DNA from: Sphaerisporangium perillae
GTDB lineage: Bacteria; Actinomycetota; Actinomycetes; Streptosporangiales; Streptosporangiaceae
Assembly: GCF_023276435.1 (NCBI RefSeq)
Contig: NZ_JALLPO010000033.1
Span: 55,142-119,141 of the forward strand
Reading direction: 5' to 3'
DNA length: 64,000 bases
The notes beneath the pieces were generated by a model. The model did no database searches. It was not told the origin of the DNA and saw only the letters and a program-made list of their open reading frames with translations. The translations under genes and the position numbers were made by a program. Every line of letters starts with the position of its first letter. Position 1 is the stretch's first letter. Shown here one piece after another: positions 36,587 through 44,778 of this stretch.

Positions 36587-37560
36587 GCATTCTCGTCACC
36601 GGCGGCGCCGGCTTCATCGGATCCCACTACGTGCGATCGCTCCTGGGCGGTTCGTACCCGGGATATGAGGACGCGCGCGTCACCGTTCTCGACAAGCTCA
36701 CCTACGCGGGAAACCTCGCGAATCTGGTGCCGGTGGCCGACCACCCGGGATACTCGTTCGTCCACGGCGACATCACGGATCCGGAGCTTCTGGCGAAAGT
36801 CGTTCCCGGGCACGACGTGGTGGTGAACTTCGCGGCCGAGACACATGTCGACCGATCGATCGCAGGAGCGGCCGATTTCGTGACGACGAACGTGCTCGGG
36901 AGCCAGCGGCTCCTTCAGGCCGCGCTGGAAGCGGGCGTCCGCACGTTCGTCCAGGTCTCCACGGACGAGGTGTACGGGTCGGTCTCAGAGGGGGCGTGGA
37001 CCGAGGATGAGCCGCTGCTGCCGAATTCGCCCTACTCGGCCGCCAAGGCCGGGGGAGATCTGCTCTGCCGGGCCTACCACCGGACCTATGGTATGGACGT
37101 CCGGGTGACCCGGTGTTCCAACAACTACGGCCCTTACCAGTACCCGGAGAAGGTCATCCCGCTCTTCGTCACGAACCTGCTGGACGGCGTGAGGGTTCCG
37201 TTGTACGGGGACGGGCTCAACGTCCGGGAGTGGCTCCACGTCGACGACCACTGCCGGGGCATCCAGTTGGTGCTGGACAAGGGGTCGGCCGGTGAGGTCT
37301 ACAACATCGGCGGCGGGGCCGAGCTGACCAACCGGGAGCTGACCGAACGGCTGCTCGCGGCGCTCGGTGCCGGATGGGAGATGGTCGATCCGGTGCCCGA
37401 TCGGCCCGGTCACGACCGCCGTTACGCGGTGGACAGCGGCAAGATCCGGTCGATCGGCTACGAGCCCCAGGTCGACTTCGACCGGGGCCTCGCCGAGGTC
37501 GTGCACTGGTATCGCGATCACCAGGCGTGGTGGCGCCCGCTGAGGAAGATCGGGAAATAA
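36583..37560 (+). CDS. rmlB: dTDP-glucose 4,6-dehydratase
   Basis: The 325-residue extended SDR converts dTDP-glucose to dTDP-4-keto-6-deoxyglucose. Visible motifs are VTGGAGFIGSHYVRSLL (NAD), STDEVYGS (catalytic Asp-Glu pair) and YSAAKAGGDLL (catalytic Tyr/Lys), plus RCSNNYGPYQYPEKVIPLF, all diagnostic for RmlB. It overlaps rmlA by ATGA. No rmlD reductase is visible in the window. Confidence 0.95.
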   Translation: MSILVTGGAGFIGSHYVRSLLGGSYPGYEDARVTVLDKLTYAGNLANLVPVADHPGYSFVHGDITDPELLAKVVPGHDVVVNFAAETHVDRSIAGAADFVTTNVLGSQRLLQAALEAGVRTFVQVSTDEVYGSVSEGAWTEDEPLLPNSPYSAAKAGGDLLCRAYHRTYGMDVRVTRCSNNYGPYQYPEKVIPLFVTNLLDGVRVPLYGDGLNVREWLHVDDHCRGIQLVLDKGSAGEVYNIGGGAELTNRELTERLLAALGAGWEMVDPVPDRPGHDRRYAVDSGKIRSIGYEPQVDFDRGLAEVVHWYRDHQAWWRPLRKIGK

Positions 37561-37650
37561 CGCCGAGGACCGGCGCCAGGCCCGAGATCGGCGGCCGACG
37601 GGATGCCAGATGGCCCAGACGAATCATCACGACGCTGAGCCTTCTGGTAT

Positions 37651-37669
37651 CCGGTAGGCCGCCTACCGG
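37651..37669. terminator. Inverted repeat between convergent rmlB and FkbM genes
   Basis: CCGGTAGGC (37651-37659) and GCCTACCGG (37661-37669) are perfect complements, folding with a small loop of about 3-5 bases once the inner pairs open. It lies 90 bases after rmlB and covers the stop codon of the convergent methyltransferase gene. Terminator role is plausible but unproven. Confidence 0.45.
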
Positions 37670-38682
37670 CGATCGCGCTGCTCCGCGTTCTCCGGCAGCC
37701 ACGTGCTCAGTGCGGCCAAGTGCTCGGGTCGTGTCACCGCGAGAAGATCGGTGCAGTACAGGCGCCGCGATGGGTCGGCGTCCATCAGGGCGGAGAGGCT
37801 TTCCGCGTCGCAGGGGATGAGCCTGCGGTGAAGGTGGTCGATGAGGAACAACCGCGGGCCATGGGCGGTGAGGAGATCGAGGAACTCGCCCGTCGAAAAG
37901 CCACAGCCGGCGAGCTGGGCGGGTTGGAACTCCACGAACACGGCCGGTCGGTGGCGGGCGAGAGTGGCGCGGACCCCGCGAAGGGCGTGGCCGTCGTAGC
38001 CTTCTACGTCGATCTTCATGAGGTCGGGAGCCGGGGCGTCGTGGCGGCGTTCGAGATACTCGTCCAGGGAGACCATGGGTACCGTGATGCTGCCCCGGCT
38101 CGACGGTTCGCCGACCGCGGCCGCGGAGTGCGTGCCGGACTGACGGTCGCTGAGGTGCAAGAGCAACTCGCCGACGCGGTCACCGACCGCCACGGCCTCG
38201 ACGTGGATCCGCGTGCTCAGGCCGTTGGCCGCGGCGTTGCGGTGCAGGAAGCGGAGGTTCTCCGGAACCGGTTCGAACGCGAGGACCTGGGCGCCGGCCG
38301 GTGCGATGGCAGCCGCGACACAGGAGTAGATGCCGATGTTGGCACCCATGTCGACGATACCGTGGCTGATCGCGGCGATGCGGCTGAACAGGTCAAGCTC
38401 GAATTCCTCGTAGTATCCGGCCACCACCGCGGGAACGATCGTCTGGTCCCAGGCGGGCCCGCTGATCTGAAGGTCGCGGAAGTCGGCCGTGACCGCCTCG
38501 GCGCTCGGCGTGGACCCGAATCGGTAAGTGAGCCAGTACAGCCGGTCGACGAGTGGGAACCGGCGGGCATGGGTGCCGCCGAAGAGGCGCCTCACCATGC
38601 GTGACTTGTGCACTGCCCGGGCGGCGAGAATGGCATTGTTGGAAAGTCGCCTTCGGATGGAGAGCGAACCGTTTCTGGGCAA
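37663..38682 (-). CDS. FkbM-family methyltransferase
   Basis: A 339-residue SAM-dependent O-methyltransferase. The SAM-binding motif I is VDMGANIGIYSC, with the acidic motif LAFEPVPENLRFLHRNA and the later LMKIDVEGYDGHALRG typical of FkbM. In glycan loci these methylate sugar hydroxyls. The open frame begins with TTG 38682 with AGG nine bases upstream; Met29 is an alternative start. It probably decorates the polymer; acceptor unknown. Confidence 0.88.
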   Translation of the reverse strand: MPRNGSLSIRRRLSNNAILAARAVHKSRMVRRLFGGTHARRFPLVDRLYWLTYRFGSTPSAEAVTADFRDLQISGPAWDQTIVPAVVAGYYEEFELDLFSRIAAISHGIVDMGANIGIYSCVAAAIAPAGAQVLAFEPVPENLRFLHRNAAANGLSTRIHVEAVAVGDRVGELLLHLSDRQSGTHSAAAVGEPSSRGSITVPMVSLDEYLERRHDAPAPDLMKIDVEGYDGHALRGVRATLARHRPAVFVEFQPAQLAGCGFSTGEFLDLLTAHGPRLFLIDHLHRRLIPCDAESLSALMDADPSRRLYCTDLLAVTRPEHLAALSTWLPENAEQRDRR

Positions 38683-38779
38683 AGGTTTTCACCTACCGTT
38701 ATGGAGTCCAGGGGCACACTGGCGAGAACCGGGCAACAGTTGCGCGGATCGGCCACATACCGCAGATCGAATCGCCTGC

Positions 38780-39391
38780 TCAGGCTGAGGGGCGTGCCGC
38801 TTCGCGAAGCCGGGCGTAATAGGCCACGCATTCGTCGTACTGGGGCAGCAATCCCATCTCTTCGGCCTCTTCCAGCAGCGGCGCCGCGGCGTCCTTCGGG
38901 GACAGCATGGGCTCGAGGTCATCAGGCCAGGCGATGCCCAGCCGTAGGTCGAGGGGATGTATCCCATGTTCCCTGTTCGGAGTGTAAGGTTCCGAGCAGA
39001 TGTAGATCACCGTCGCCTGGTCGGTGAGTGCCATGAACGCATGGCCCAGTCCGCCGCTGATGTAGAGCCCGCACCTCGACCGATCGTCCAGTTCGATGGC
39101 CTCCCACTCGCCGAAGGTCGGCGATCCCACGCGGATGTCGACCACAACGTCCAGCACCGCGCCGCTCATGCAGGTGATGTATTTGGCCTGACTCGGCGGC
39201 ACGTCGGCGAAATGCACGCCACGCAGAACGCCCTGCCGCGAGACGGAACAGTTCGCCTGGGCCAGGTTCAGCTCGTGGCCGACGGCTGCGGACAGCAGGT
39301 CCGCCCGGAACCACTCCAGAAACGTTCCCCGCTCGTCCCCATGGAGGGCCGGGGCGAACAGATAGGCGTCGCGGATGCTCAGTTCTTTCAC
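38780..39391 (-). CDS. rmlC: dTDP-4-dehydrorhamnose 3,5-epimerase family protein (RmlC)
   Basis: The 203-residue cupin has the RmlC pattern: GDERGTFLEWFR, NCSVSRQGVLRGVHF with the catalytic His, VLDVVVDIRVGSPTFGEW, SGGLGHAFMAL and PLDLRLGIAWP. With RmlA/RmlB it would give dTDP-4-keto-rhamnose, but rmlD is not seen nearby, so the final sugar is uncertain. The start is GTG 39391. It sits upstream of the FkbM gene on the same strand with 97 bases between. Confidence 0.9.
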   Translation of the reverse strand: MKELSIRDAYLFAPALHGDERGTFLEWFRADLLSAAVGHELNLAQANCSVSRQGVLRGVHFADVPPSQAKYITCMSGAVLDVVVDIRVGSPTFGEWEAIELDDRSRCGLYISGGLGHAFMALTDQATVIYICSEPYTPNREHGIHPLDLRLGIAWPDDLEPMLSPKDAAAPLLEEAEEMGLLPQYDECVAYYARLREAARPSA

Positions 39392-39630
39392 CAGGCAAGC
39401 GTGCCAGCATTGAGTTCATCGAGCTATCGAATGATGCCAGGACACGCCGCGGCTAATGCTGACGGCCGAAAGTTGGGCGCACGTCCCCTTCGCCAGGAAA
39501 CGGGCATCTGGAAAGACCGCCCGCTGGGCATGCCGTCGTCACGCATAGTGCGGCATTTCTGGTGTCACGAGGTTCCCGCGGAGACTCCAGTACTTTCCCA
39601 GCAGCCCGGATCTACGACCCGTGATCCGGT

Positions 39631-40380
39631 TCAGCGGCCGATGATGGCGGAGACCCGGGCGACCACGCCGCGGGGGACGTACCGCGCCACCGCGACGATC
39701 ATCTTGTACCGCGGGTCGGGCACGCTGACCGGAAGGCCGCGGGCGAAGTCGCGCATGGCGGCGTCCACCACGCGGTCGGCCGACAGCCACAGGAACCCCG
39801 GGATGGCCGAGGTGTCGATCGAGGCCCGGTCGTGGAACTCGGTGCGCACGAAACCCGGGCACAGGGCCATGACCCGCACCCGCCGCTCGGGGATCTGGGT
39901 GGCGAGCGACTCGCTGAAGTTCACCACCCAGGCCTTGGACGCGCTGTAGGTGCCGTGCGCGAAGAACGCCGCCACCGACGCGACGTTGATCACCCCGCCG
40001 CGGCCCCGCGCGCGGATGGCGGGCAGCGCGGCCATGGTGAGCCGCAGCACGGCCTCGCAGTGCACGCGCAGCATGGTGACCTCGTCGGCGACGGGGACCT
40101 CCAGGGCCGCGGCCGACCGGCCGAACCCGGCGTTGTTCACCAGCAGGTCGACCCCCTCGCGCAGCCGGTCCTCCACCGCGGAGACGCCCTTGTCCACGGA
40201 GAGGTCGGCGGGGAGCGTCTCGCAGGCCACGCCGTACCGGCGGTGCAGCGTGGCCGCCGTGGCCGCGAGGCGCTTCTCGTCGCGGGCGACCAGGACCAGG
40301 GAGAACCCGTCGGCGGCCAGCCTTCGGGCGAAGGCGGCGCCGATGCCGGCGGTCGCGCCCGTGATCAGTGCGGTAGGCAT
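39631..40380 (-). CDS. Classical short-chain dehydrogenase/reductase
   Basis: A 249-residue NAD(P)-dependent oxidoreductase with TGATAGIGAAFARRL (cofactor), NNAG, the Ser in NVASVAAFF and catalytic YSASK. PGFVRTEF follows. Substrate not determinable. It lies just outside the glycan locus with 239 feature-poor bases before it and is probably unrelated to it. Confidence 0.88.
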   Translation of the reverse strand: MPTALITGATAGIGAAFARRLAADGFSLVLVARDEKRLAATAATLHRRYGVACETLPADLSVDKGVSAVEDRLREGVDLLVNNAGFGRSAAALEVPVADEVTMLRVHCEAVLRLTMAALPAIRARGRGGVINVASVAAFFAHGTYSASKAWVVNFSESLATQIPERRVRVMALCPGFVRTEFHDRASIDTSAIPGFLWLSADRVVDAAMRDFARGLPVSVPDPRYKMIVAVARYVPRGVVARVSAIIGR

Positions 40381-40417
40381 GCAGGAAGACTAGCGAGAAG
40401 CGCGCCCCGGTCGTTGG

Positions 40418-40560
40418 TCACCCGGCGGCAGTCCCTGATCCTGGCCGCTTCCGGTGGCGAGCGCTCATCACCACCACCAGCAGCGCCATGGACATGAACG
40501 GCTCGACCAGACAGGCGAACACCCCACGAGGGCGGCCAAGACTGCCGCGTTGAGCCGCCT
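40418..40560 (-). pseudogene. Frameshifted tail of an unidentified membrane protein
   Basis: On the minus strand one frame reads RRLNAAVLAALVG and a second frame continues VFACLVEPFMSMALLVVVMS then a basic tail ending GTAAG before a stop at 40418-40420. Joining them makes one hydrophobic helix and a normal C-terminus, so this looks like a 3' gene remnant with one frameshift. The family is not recognised. The rest of 40381-40877 shows no convincing gene. Confidence 0.4.
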
Positions 40561-40877
40561 GGATCTCAAGAGCAGCGGCGCGTTGTGCCGGCGCCCCGTC
40601 ACAGTCGCTTGCTCTACCGATCCGACGTGGGGCGTGAGCGCCGGTCGCGGTGGTTTGGTCAACTGGGCCAGAGTCGGACCCACCGGCGCCGCATCTGACG
40701 GCTGCTCATGTTAGAGCCGTCGGCCCAACCACCGTGGCGGCCGATCCTCTCCAGGGCGGCGCCAGCGCGGCGGGCGGCCGTGGCGAAGTGCGCTTAAGGT
40801 CGAGGGCGGCCGGACCGAACCGGCTGTCGTCGCCGGCTTCCCCCATTGCTGTCCGAACTGGACGTAGGATTTCGCAC

Positions 40878-41111
40878 GTGCTGATTTCGACCCTGCCGGA
40901 CCTGCCCGGCCGCGCCTTCGAGGTGCGCGGATTCGTGTATGCACAAGCCGCCCTCGGCGCGCTCGGCGGCGGAAACACCCAGAAAATGGTGCAGCAGCTG
41001 ATCGAGCAGGCCGGGCGGTTCGGCGCGGACGCTATCGTCGACGTCAAGACGGTGATCGGCGGCGACAGCGGCCACTGCTTGATGACCGGCACCGCGGTCA
41101 AGCTGCTATGA
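40878..41111 (+). CDS. Small YbjQ-like (heavy-metal-binding domain family) protein
   Basis: This 77-residue protein begins VLISTLPDLPGRAFEVRGFV and contains ARFGADAIVD-type sequence (GRFGADAIVDVKTVIGG), the pattern of the YbjQ/UPF0145 family whose function is unknown. GTG 40878 has AGGA eight bases upstream. It is shorter than typical family members (about 105), lacking the middle. The stop overlaps the start of a truncated patatin-like gene (ATGA), indicating a former two-gene operon. Confidence 0.6.
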   Translation: MLISTLPDLPGRAFEVRGFVYAQAALGALGGGNTQKMVQQLIEQAGRFGADAIVDVKTVIGGDSGHCLMTGTAVKLL

Positions 41112-41197
41112 AGAAGGTCGCGTTCGTGCTCGGCGGGGGCGGAGTCCTTGGCGCGCAAGTGGGCATGCTGCAAGCCTTTAAGAGCGGCCTGGTCTAG
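41108..41197 (+). pseudogene. Truncated patatin-like phospholipase gene
   Basis: The ATG overlapping the YbjQ-like stop opens only 29 codons: KKVAFVLGGGGVLGAQVGML matches the N-terminal oxyanion glycine loop (GGGxxG) of patatin-like phospholipases, then FKSGLV and TAG. The GXSXG serine motif and the rest of the roughly 280-residue enzyme are absent. The 90 bases after it contain no continuation I can defend beyond a possible LGSSAF fragment. Confidence 0.6.
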
Positions 41198-41287
41198 GGC
41201 GTAGCCGACTAGGCCGCGGGCACTCGCCCGCTGCGTCGCCATCCTCGACGAGGTGCTGGGCAGCTCCGCGTTCGCTGGGCGGCGCCT

Positions 41288-44200
41288 TCAGCTGAGCCTG
41301 GCGAGGAGACGCTCGCTCACGGTCGACCAGTAGCCGAGCCCCAGCCGCAGGTGGGTCTGGTGCGCGCGCTCGGCGTGTTGCCTGGCGAGGGCGCGATCGC
41401 CCATGGCGTCGGCCAGTTCCGCCAGCACCATATGGGTCGATCCCCAGCAGGCTATGCCGCTCCCACAGACGACCAGGCCATCCGCGTACGGTGCGATCTT
41501 GTCATAGACCTCGGCGGGATCGGGCAGGCCCAGCCGGGCACCCACGTGGCCCCACACCACGGTCAAAAAGTCGGCCGACCAGTCGTCGTGGACCGCGCTG
41601 CCCCAGCGGCCGACCAGTTCGCGAGCCAGGGCGAGGTCGCCCACCTCGACCGTGGCCAGGACCGCGAGCGGGCGCAGCGGGACCATGTCGGGGTCGCTCG
41701 CCCGGGCGCACAGATCATCGACGATCTCCGGGATCCGGCCCTGCGCCCTGCGGCTGGTGAACAGCGTCACCCACTTCTGCATGTCGGCACCCCAGATGGT
41801 GGTCGTGCTCAGCAGGCCGCCGGCCTCGTCCGCGATCCGCTCCGCCTCGTCCCACCGGCCGTGCAGGGTGGCGTACGCCGCCTCGCCGACGTGCACCATG
41901 GCGTGCAGCTCTGGACGCCGGACCTCCCGCAGGACCCGCTCGGCGCGGGCGTGCTCGCGTTCCCACCTGTCCAGGTCGCCCTCCCTGAGCGATACGGTCA
42001 TGCTCACCAAGAGCGCCACCGCCTCCATGAGGGGCGTCAGGCCGGGCATGCCGAGCATCTCGTCGATCGTGACGCGCCGCTCCTTCTCGCCTCCCGGGAA
42101 CCACCTGGCCAGCGCGTAGTTGTTGAGCATCTGGAAGAGCAGTTCCGCATCGCCCACCTGCCGGGCGATCCGGACCGCCTCGGCCGTCAGGCGTTCCGCC
42201 TCCGCGCGCCGGCCGTAGTACACCTCCATGGCGAGGGTGCCGAGCAGGGTGGCACGCTCGGCGTCGCCGAGCGGCTCCTCCAGCAGCTTCTCCAGGAGCG
42301 CCACGATGCGCTCCTCCACGACCCCGTACCGCCGCCAGTTCCAGATGGCCAGGCTGCCGAAGATCGAGACGGCCTCTACGACCGCCTTCCGGTCGCCGAG
42401 CCGCGAGCCCAGTTCGATGGCCTCGTCCAGCACGACCTGGCCGCGATCCATGTCACAGACGACGCGCAGCGCCTGGCCCAGACTGATGAGCAGCCGGCAG
42501 CGCCGGGCGATGTCCCCGGGCTCCAGCGCGGCCAGCGCCTGGTCCCACAGCGCGACGGCCTCATCATGGGCGCGCTGCGCGGCGGCCTGCCGCGCGGCCC
42601 TGACCGAGTAGTCGACGGCCTTGGCGGCCCCGCCGATCCGGGCCGCCCGAGCGAAGTGATGCGCGATGATCGGCAGCTGGGACGGATCGTCCGCGCGTGG
42701 CAGCGATTCGAGCGCCTCCCCGGCCCGGAGGTGCAACCGGGCCTGACGCAGCCGGCCGAGGTCGTTGTAGAGCGCGTCGCGGACGAGGGCGTGGGAGAAC
42801 CGGTAGTCGAAGCCGTCCGGGGTCTCCACCAGCAGCCCGGTGGCGACGGCGGGTTCGAGGCTGGAGATCACCTCCTCCACCGAGCCCCTGGTGAGCGCCA
42901 CCAGCACATCAAGGCTCACCTCCCGGCCGAGGACCGCCGCCGAGTGGAGCAGGTCCCGGGTGCGGGACGGCAGCCTGGCCACCCGCCGGCCGATCACCTC
43001 GCGGATCCCCTCGGGCATGCCGAGCGATGCCGCGTCCAGCCGTTGCTCGCTGCCCAGCAGCCGCAGCAGCTCACCCAGGAAGAACGGGTTGCCGCCGGTC
43101 CGCTCGTGCAGTCGCGCGGCGAGCGCGGGGTCGGGCAGGTCGTGCTGCCGGAGGAAGGTCAGCACGTCCTCCGCCGAGAACGGCGGCAGCGTGAGCCGCT
43201 CGGTCCGCGGCTGCCGGGCCAGCTCGGCCAGGGTGTCGCGTAGTTGCTCGGGGTCCTTGCCGGGTTCGGGCCGCAGGGTGGCCAGCACCAGCACGGACTT
43301 GCGATGCAGCTCGCCCGCGACGAAGGCCAGCAGCCGCAGCGACGCGGCGTCGGCGGCGTGCAGGTCGTCGAACACCACGAAGGTCGGGCCGCCGGTGCCG
43401 GTCAGCGCGTGCAGGACGCGGGCGTGCAGTTCAAACAGGGCCGTCTCGGGGTCGGCGGCCGAATCGGCACTCTCCCCGGCGAGCAACGCCGCCACGTCGG
43501 AGGTCTCCCCGCCCAGCTCGCGCAGCGCCTGCCGCCATGGCCAGAACGCTGGGGCGGCCTCGCTTTCCACGCACCTGCCCCACACCACGTGGATGCCTAG
43601 TGCCTCGGCCTCCTCGGTGGCGGCCTGGGCGAGCCGGGTCTTGCCGATCCCGGCCTCGCCGGTCACCAGTATGGCTCCGCCGCGGCCGCGCCGTACCTCG
43701 CCGAGCCGTTCGCAGATGCGGGCGAACTGCGCCTCACGGGCGATCAGCGGCTGGGCGGAGGGCTGGCGCGGCTCGTCGGTCACCCCGGTCACCGGAGTCA
43801 CTGCGGGGTTCTCCGCCGAGGCCACGACGATGGTCTGGCGGGACGGCGCGTCCAGCGCCGCCGACTGGTCGAAGACCGCCCGCTCCAGCCGGCGCAGCTC
43901 CGGCCCCGGCTCCAGGCCCAGTTCCGCCGCGAGCATCCCGCGCACCTTGCGCAGCGCGGCCAGCGCGTCCACCTGCCGTCCGGCACGGTACAGGGCCAGC
44001 ACCAGCAGGCACCAGAACCGTTCCCGGTAGGGGTAGGCGTCGACGAGCCGCTCCAGGTCGGCGACGCACGAACCGCTGTCGCCGATCGCCAGCCGCGCCT
44101 CGAACAGGTCCTCGGTCGCGGACGCGCGCAGTTCGTGCATCTGCGCGATCACCGGCCGGGCGAACTCGTACTCCGCGAACTCCGCCAGCGGTTCGCCACG

Positions 44201-44623
44201 CCACAGCGCCAGCGCCCGGTCCAGCACCTTCAGCACCGTGCCGTACTGCGACTCGGCGAGCGCGCGCCGGCCCTCGTCCGCACAGGCCGTGAACCGCACC
44301 AGATCCACCTGCCCGGGCGGCACGGCGAGCGAATACCCCGGCTCCCGGGTCAGCAACACCTGGGCCGGCGTGCGCGGCGGCCGGTCGGGCTCCAGCACCC
44401 TGCGGAGGTGCGAGATGTACGCCTGGAGCGTTCCCGTGGCGTTCGGCGGCGTCTCATCCGCCCACAGTTCACCGATCAGACGGTCCAGGGAAACGGTGCG
44501 GCCAGGTTCCAGCGCCAACAGGGCCAGGACGGCCCGCTGCTTGCGCGGCCCGAGATTCACCCGGTCGCTGTCGCCCCGGCCGACCTCGAATGGCCCGAAC
44601 AGCCGGAAGAACAGCGAGTTCAT
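41288..44623 (-). CDS. BTAD/SARP-type transcriptional regulator with AAA ATPase domain
   Basis: The 1,111-residue protein has an OmpR-like winged-helix DNA-binding domain (about 1-95, GPRKQRAVLALLAL and NATGTLQAYISHLRRVL) and a bacterial transcriptional activation domain (about 96-250). An AAA/STAND ATPase follows with Walker A TGEAGIGKTRLAQ (near 320) and Walker B TFVVFDDLHAAD. The long C-terminal half is TPR-like helical repeats. This is the large SARP architecture used for pathway-specific activation. It is divergent from an FAD-linked oxidoreductase gene, its likeliest target. Ligand unknown. Confidence 0.9.
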   Translation of the reverse strand: MNSLFFRLFGPFEVGRGDSDRVNLGPRKQRAVLALLALEPGRTVSLDRLIGELWADETPPNATGTLQAYISHLRRVLEPDRPPRTPAQVLLTREPGYSLAVPPGQVDLVRFTACADEGRRALAESQYGTVLKVLDRALALWRGEPLAEFAEYEFARPVIAQMHELRASATEDLFEARLAIGDSGSCVADLERLVDAYPYRERFWCLLVLALYRAGRQVDALAALRKVRGMLAAELGLEPGPELRRLERAVFDQSAALDAPSRQTIVVASAENPAVTPVTGVTDEPRQPSAQPLIAREAQFARICERLGEVRRGRGGAILVTGEAGIGKTRLAQAATEEAEALGIHVVWGRCVESEAAPAFWPWRQALRELGGETSDVAALLAGESADSAADPETALFELHARVLHALTGTGGPTFVVFDDLHAADAASLRLLAFVAGELHRKSVLVLATLRPEPGKDPEQLRDTLAELARQPRTERLTLPPFSAEDVLTFLRQHDLPDPALAARLHERTGGNPFFLGELLRLLGSEQRLDAASLGMPEGIREVIGRRVARLPSRTRDLLHSAAVLGREVSLDVLVALTRGSVEEVISSLEPAVATGLLVETPDGFDYRFSHALVRDALYNDLGRLRQARLHLRAGEALESLPRADDPSQLPIIAHHFARAARIGGAAKAVDYSVRAARQAAAQRAHDEAVALWDQALAALEPGDIARRCRLLISLGQALRVVCDMDRGQVVLDEAIELGSRLGDRKAVVEAVSIFGSLAIWNWRRYGVVEERIVALLEKLLEEPLGDAERATLLGTLAMEVYYGRRAEAERLTAEAVRIARQVGDAELLFQMLNNYALARWFPGGEKERRVTIDEMLGMPGLTPLMEAVALLVSMTVSLREGDLDRWEREHARAERVLREVRRPELHAMVHVGEAAYATLHGRWDEAERIADEAGGLLSTTTIWGADMQKWVTLFTSRRAQGRIPEIVDDLCARASDPDMVPLRPLAVLATVEVGDLALARELVGRWGSAVHDDWSADFLTVVWGHVGARLGLPDPAEVYDKIAPYADGLVVCGSGIACWGSTHMVLAELADAMGDRALARQHAERAHQTHLRLGLGYWSTVSERLLARLS

Positions 44624-44674
44624 CAGTTCCCTCGGTTTCCTCCGGGCCTTCGGTCATGGCGCAGCCTCGCCACC

Positions 44675-44692
44675 CGGCTTGAAGCCCGCTTG
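44675..44692. promoter_or_regulatory. Possible SARP operator: two heptamers 11 bases apart
   Basis: CGGCTTG (44675-44681) and CCGCTTG (44686-44692) are near-identical heptamers spaced exactly one 11-base turn, as SARP proteins prefer. They lie in the 155-base gap between the regulator and the oxidoreductase gene. Only two copies are seen and no footprint is known. Confidence 0.3.
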
Positions 44693-44778
44693 TGCCGACG
44701 CCAAGTCATGCCCAGGGACCGTACAAGCGTGCTGATCCATCGTACTGATCACACCAATTTTCTCAAGGAGCGATACAA

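Noticed and set aside
41197..41287. Continuation of the patatin gene in another frame
   Set aside because: Only a weak LGSSAF-like fragment is visible, too short to claim.
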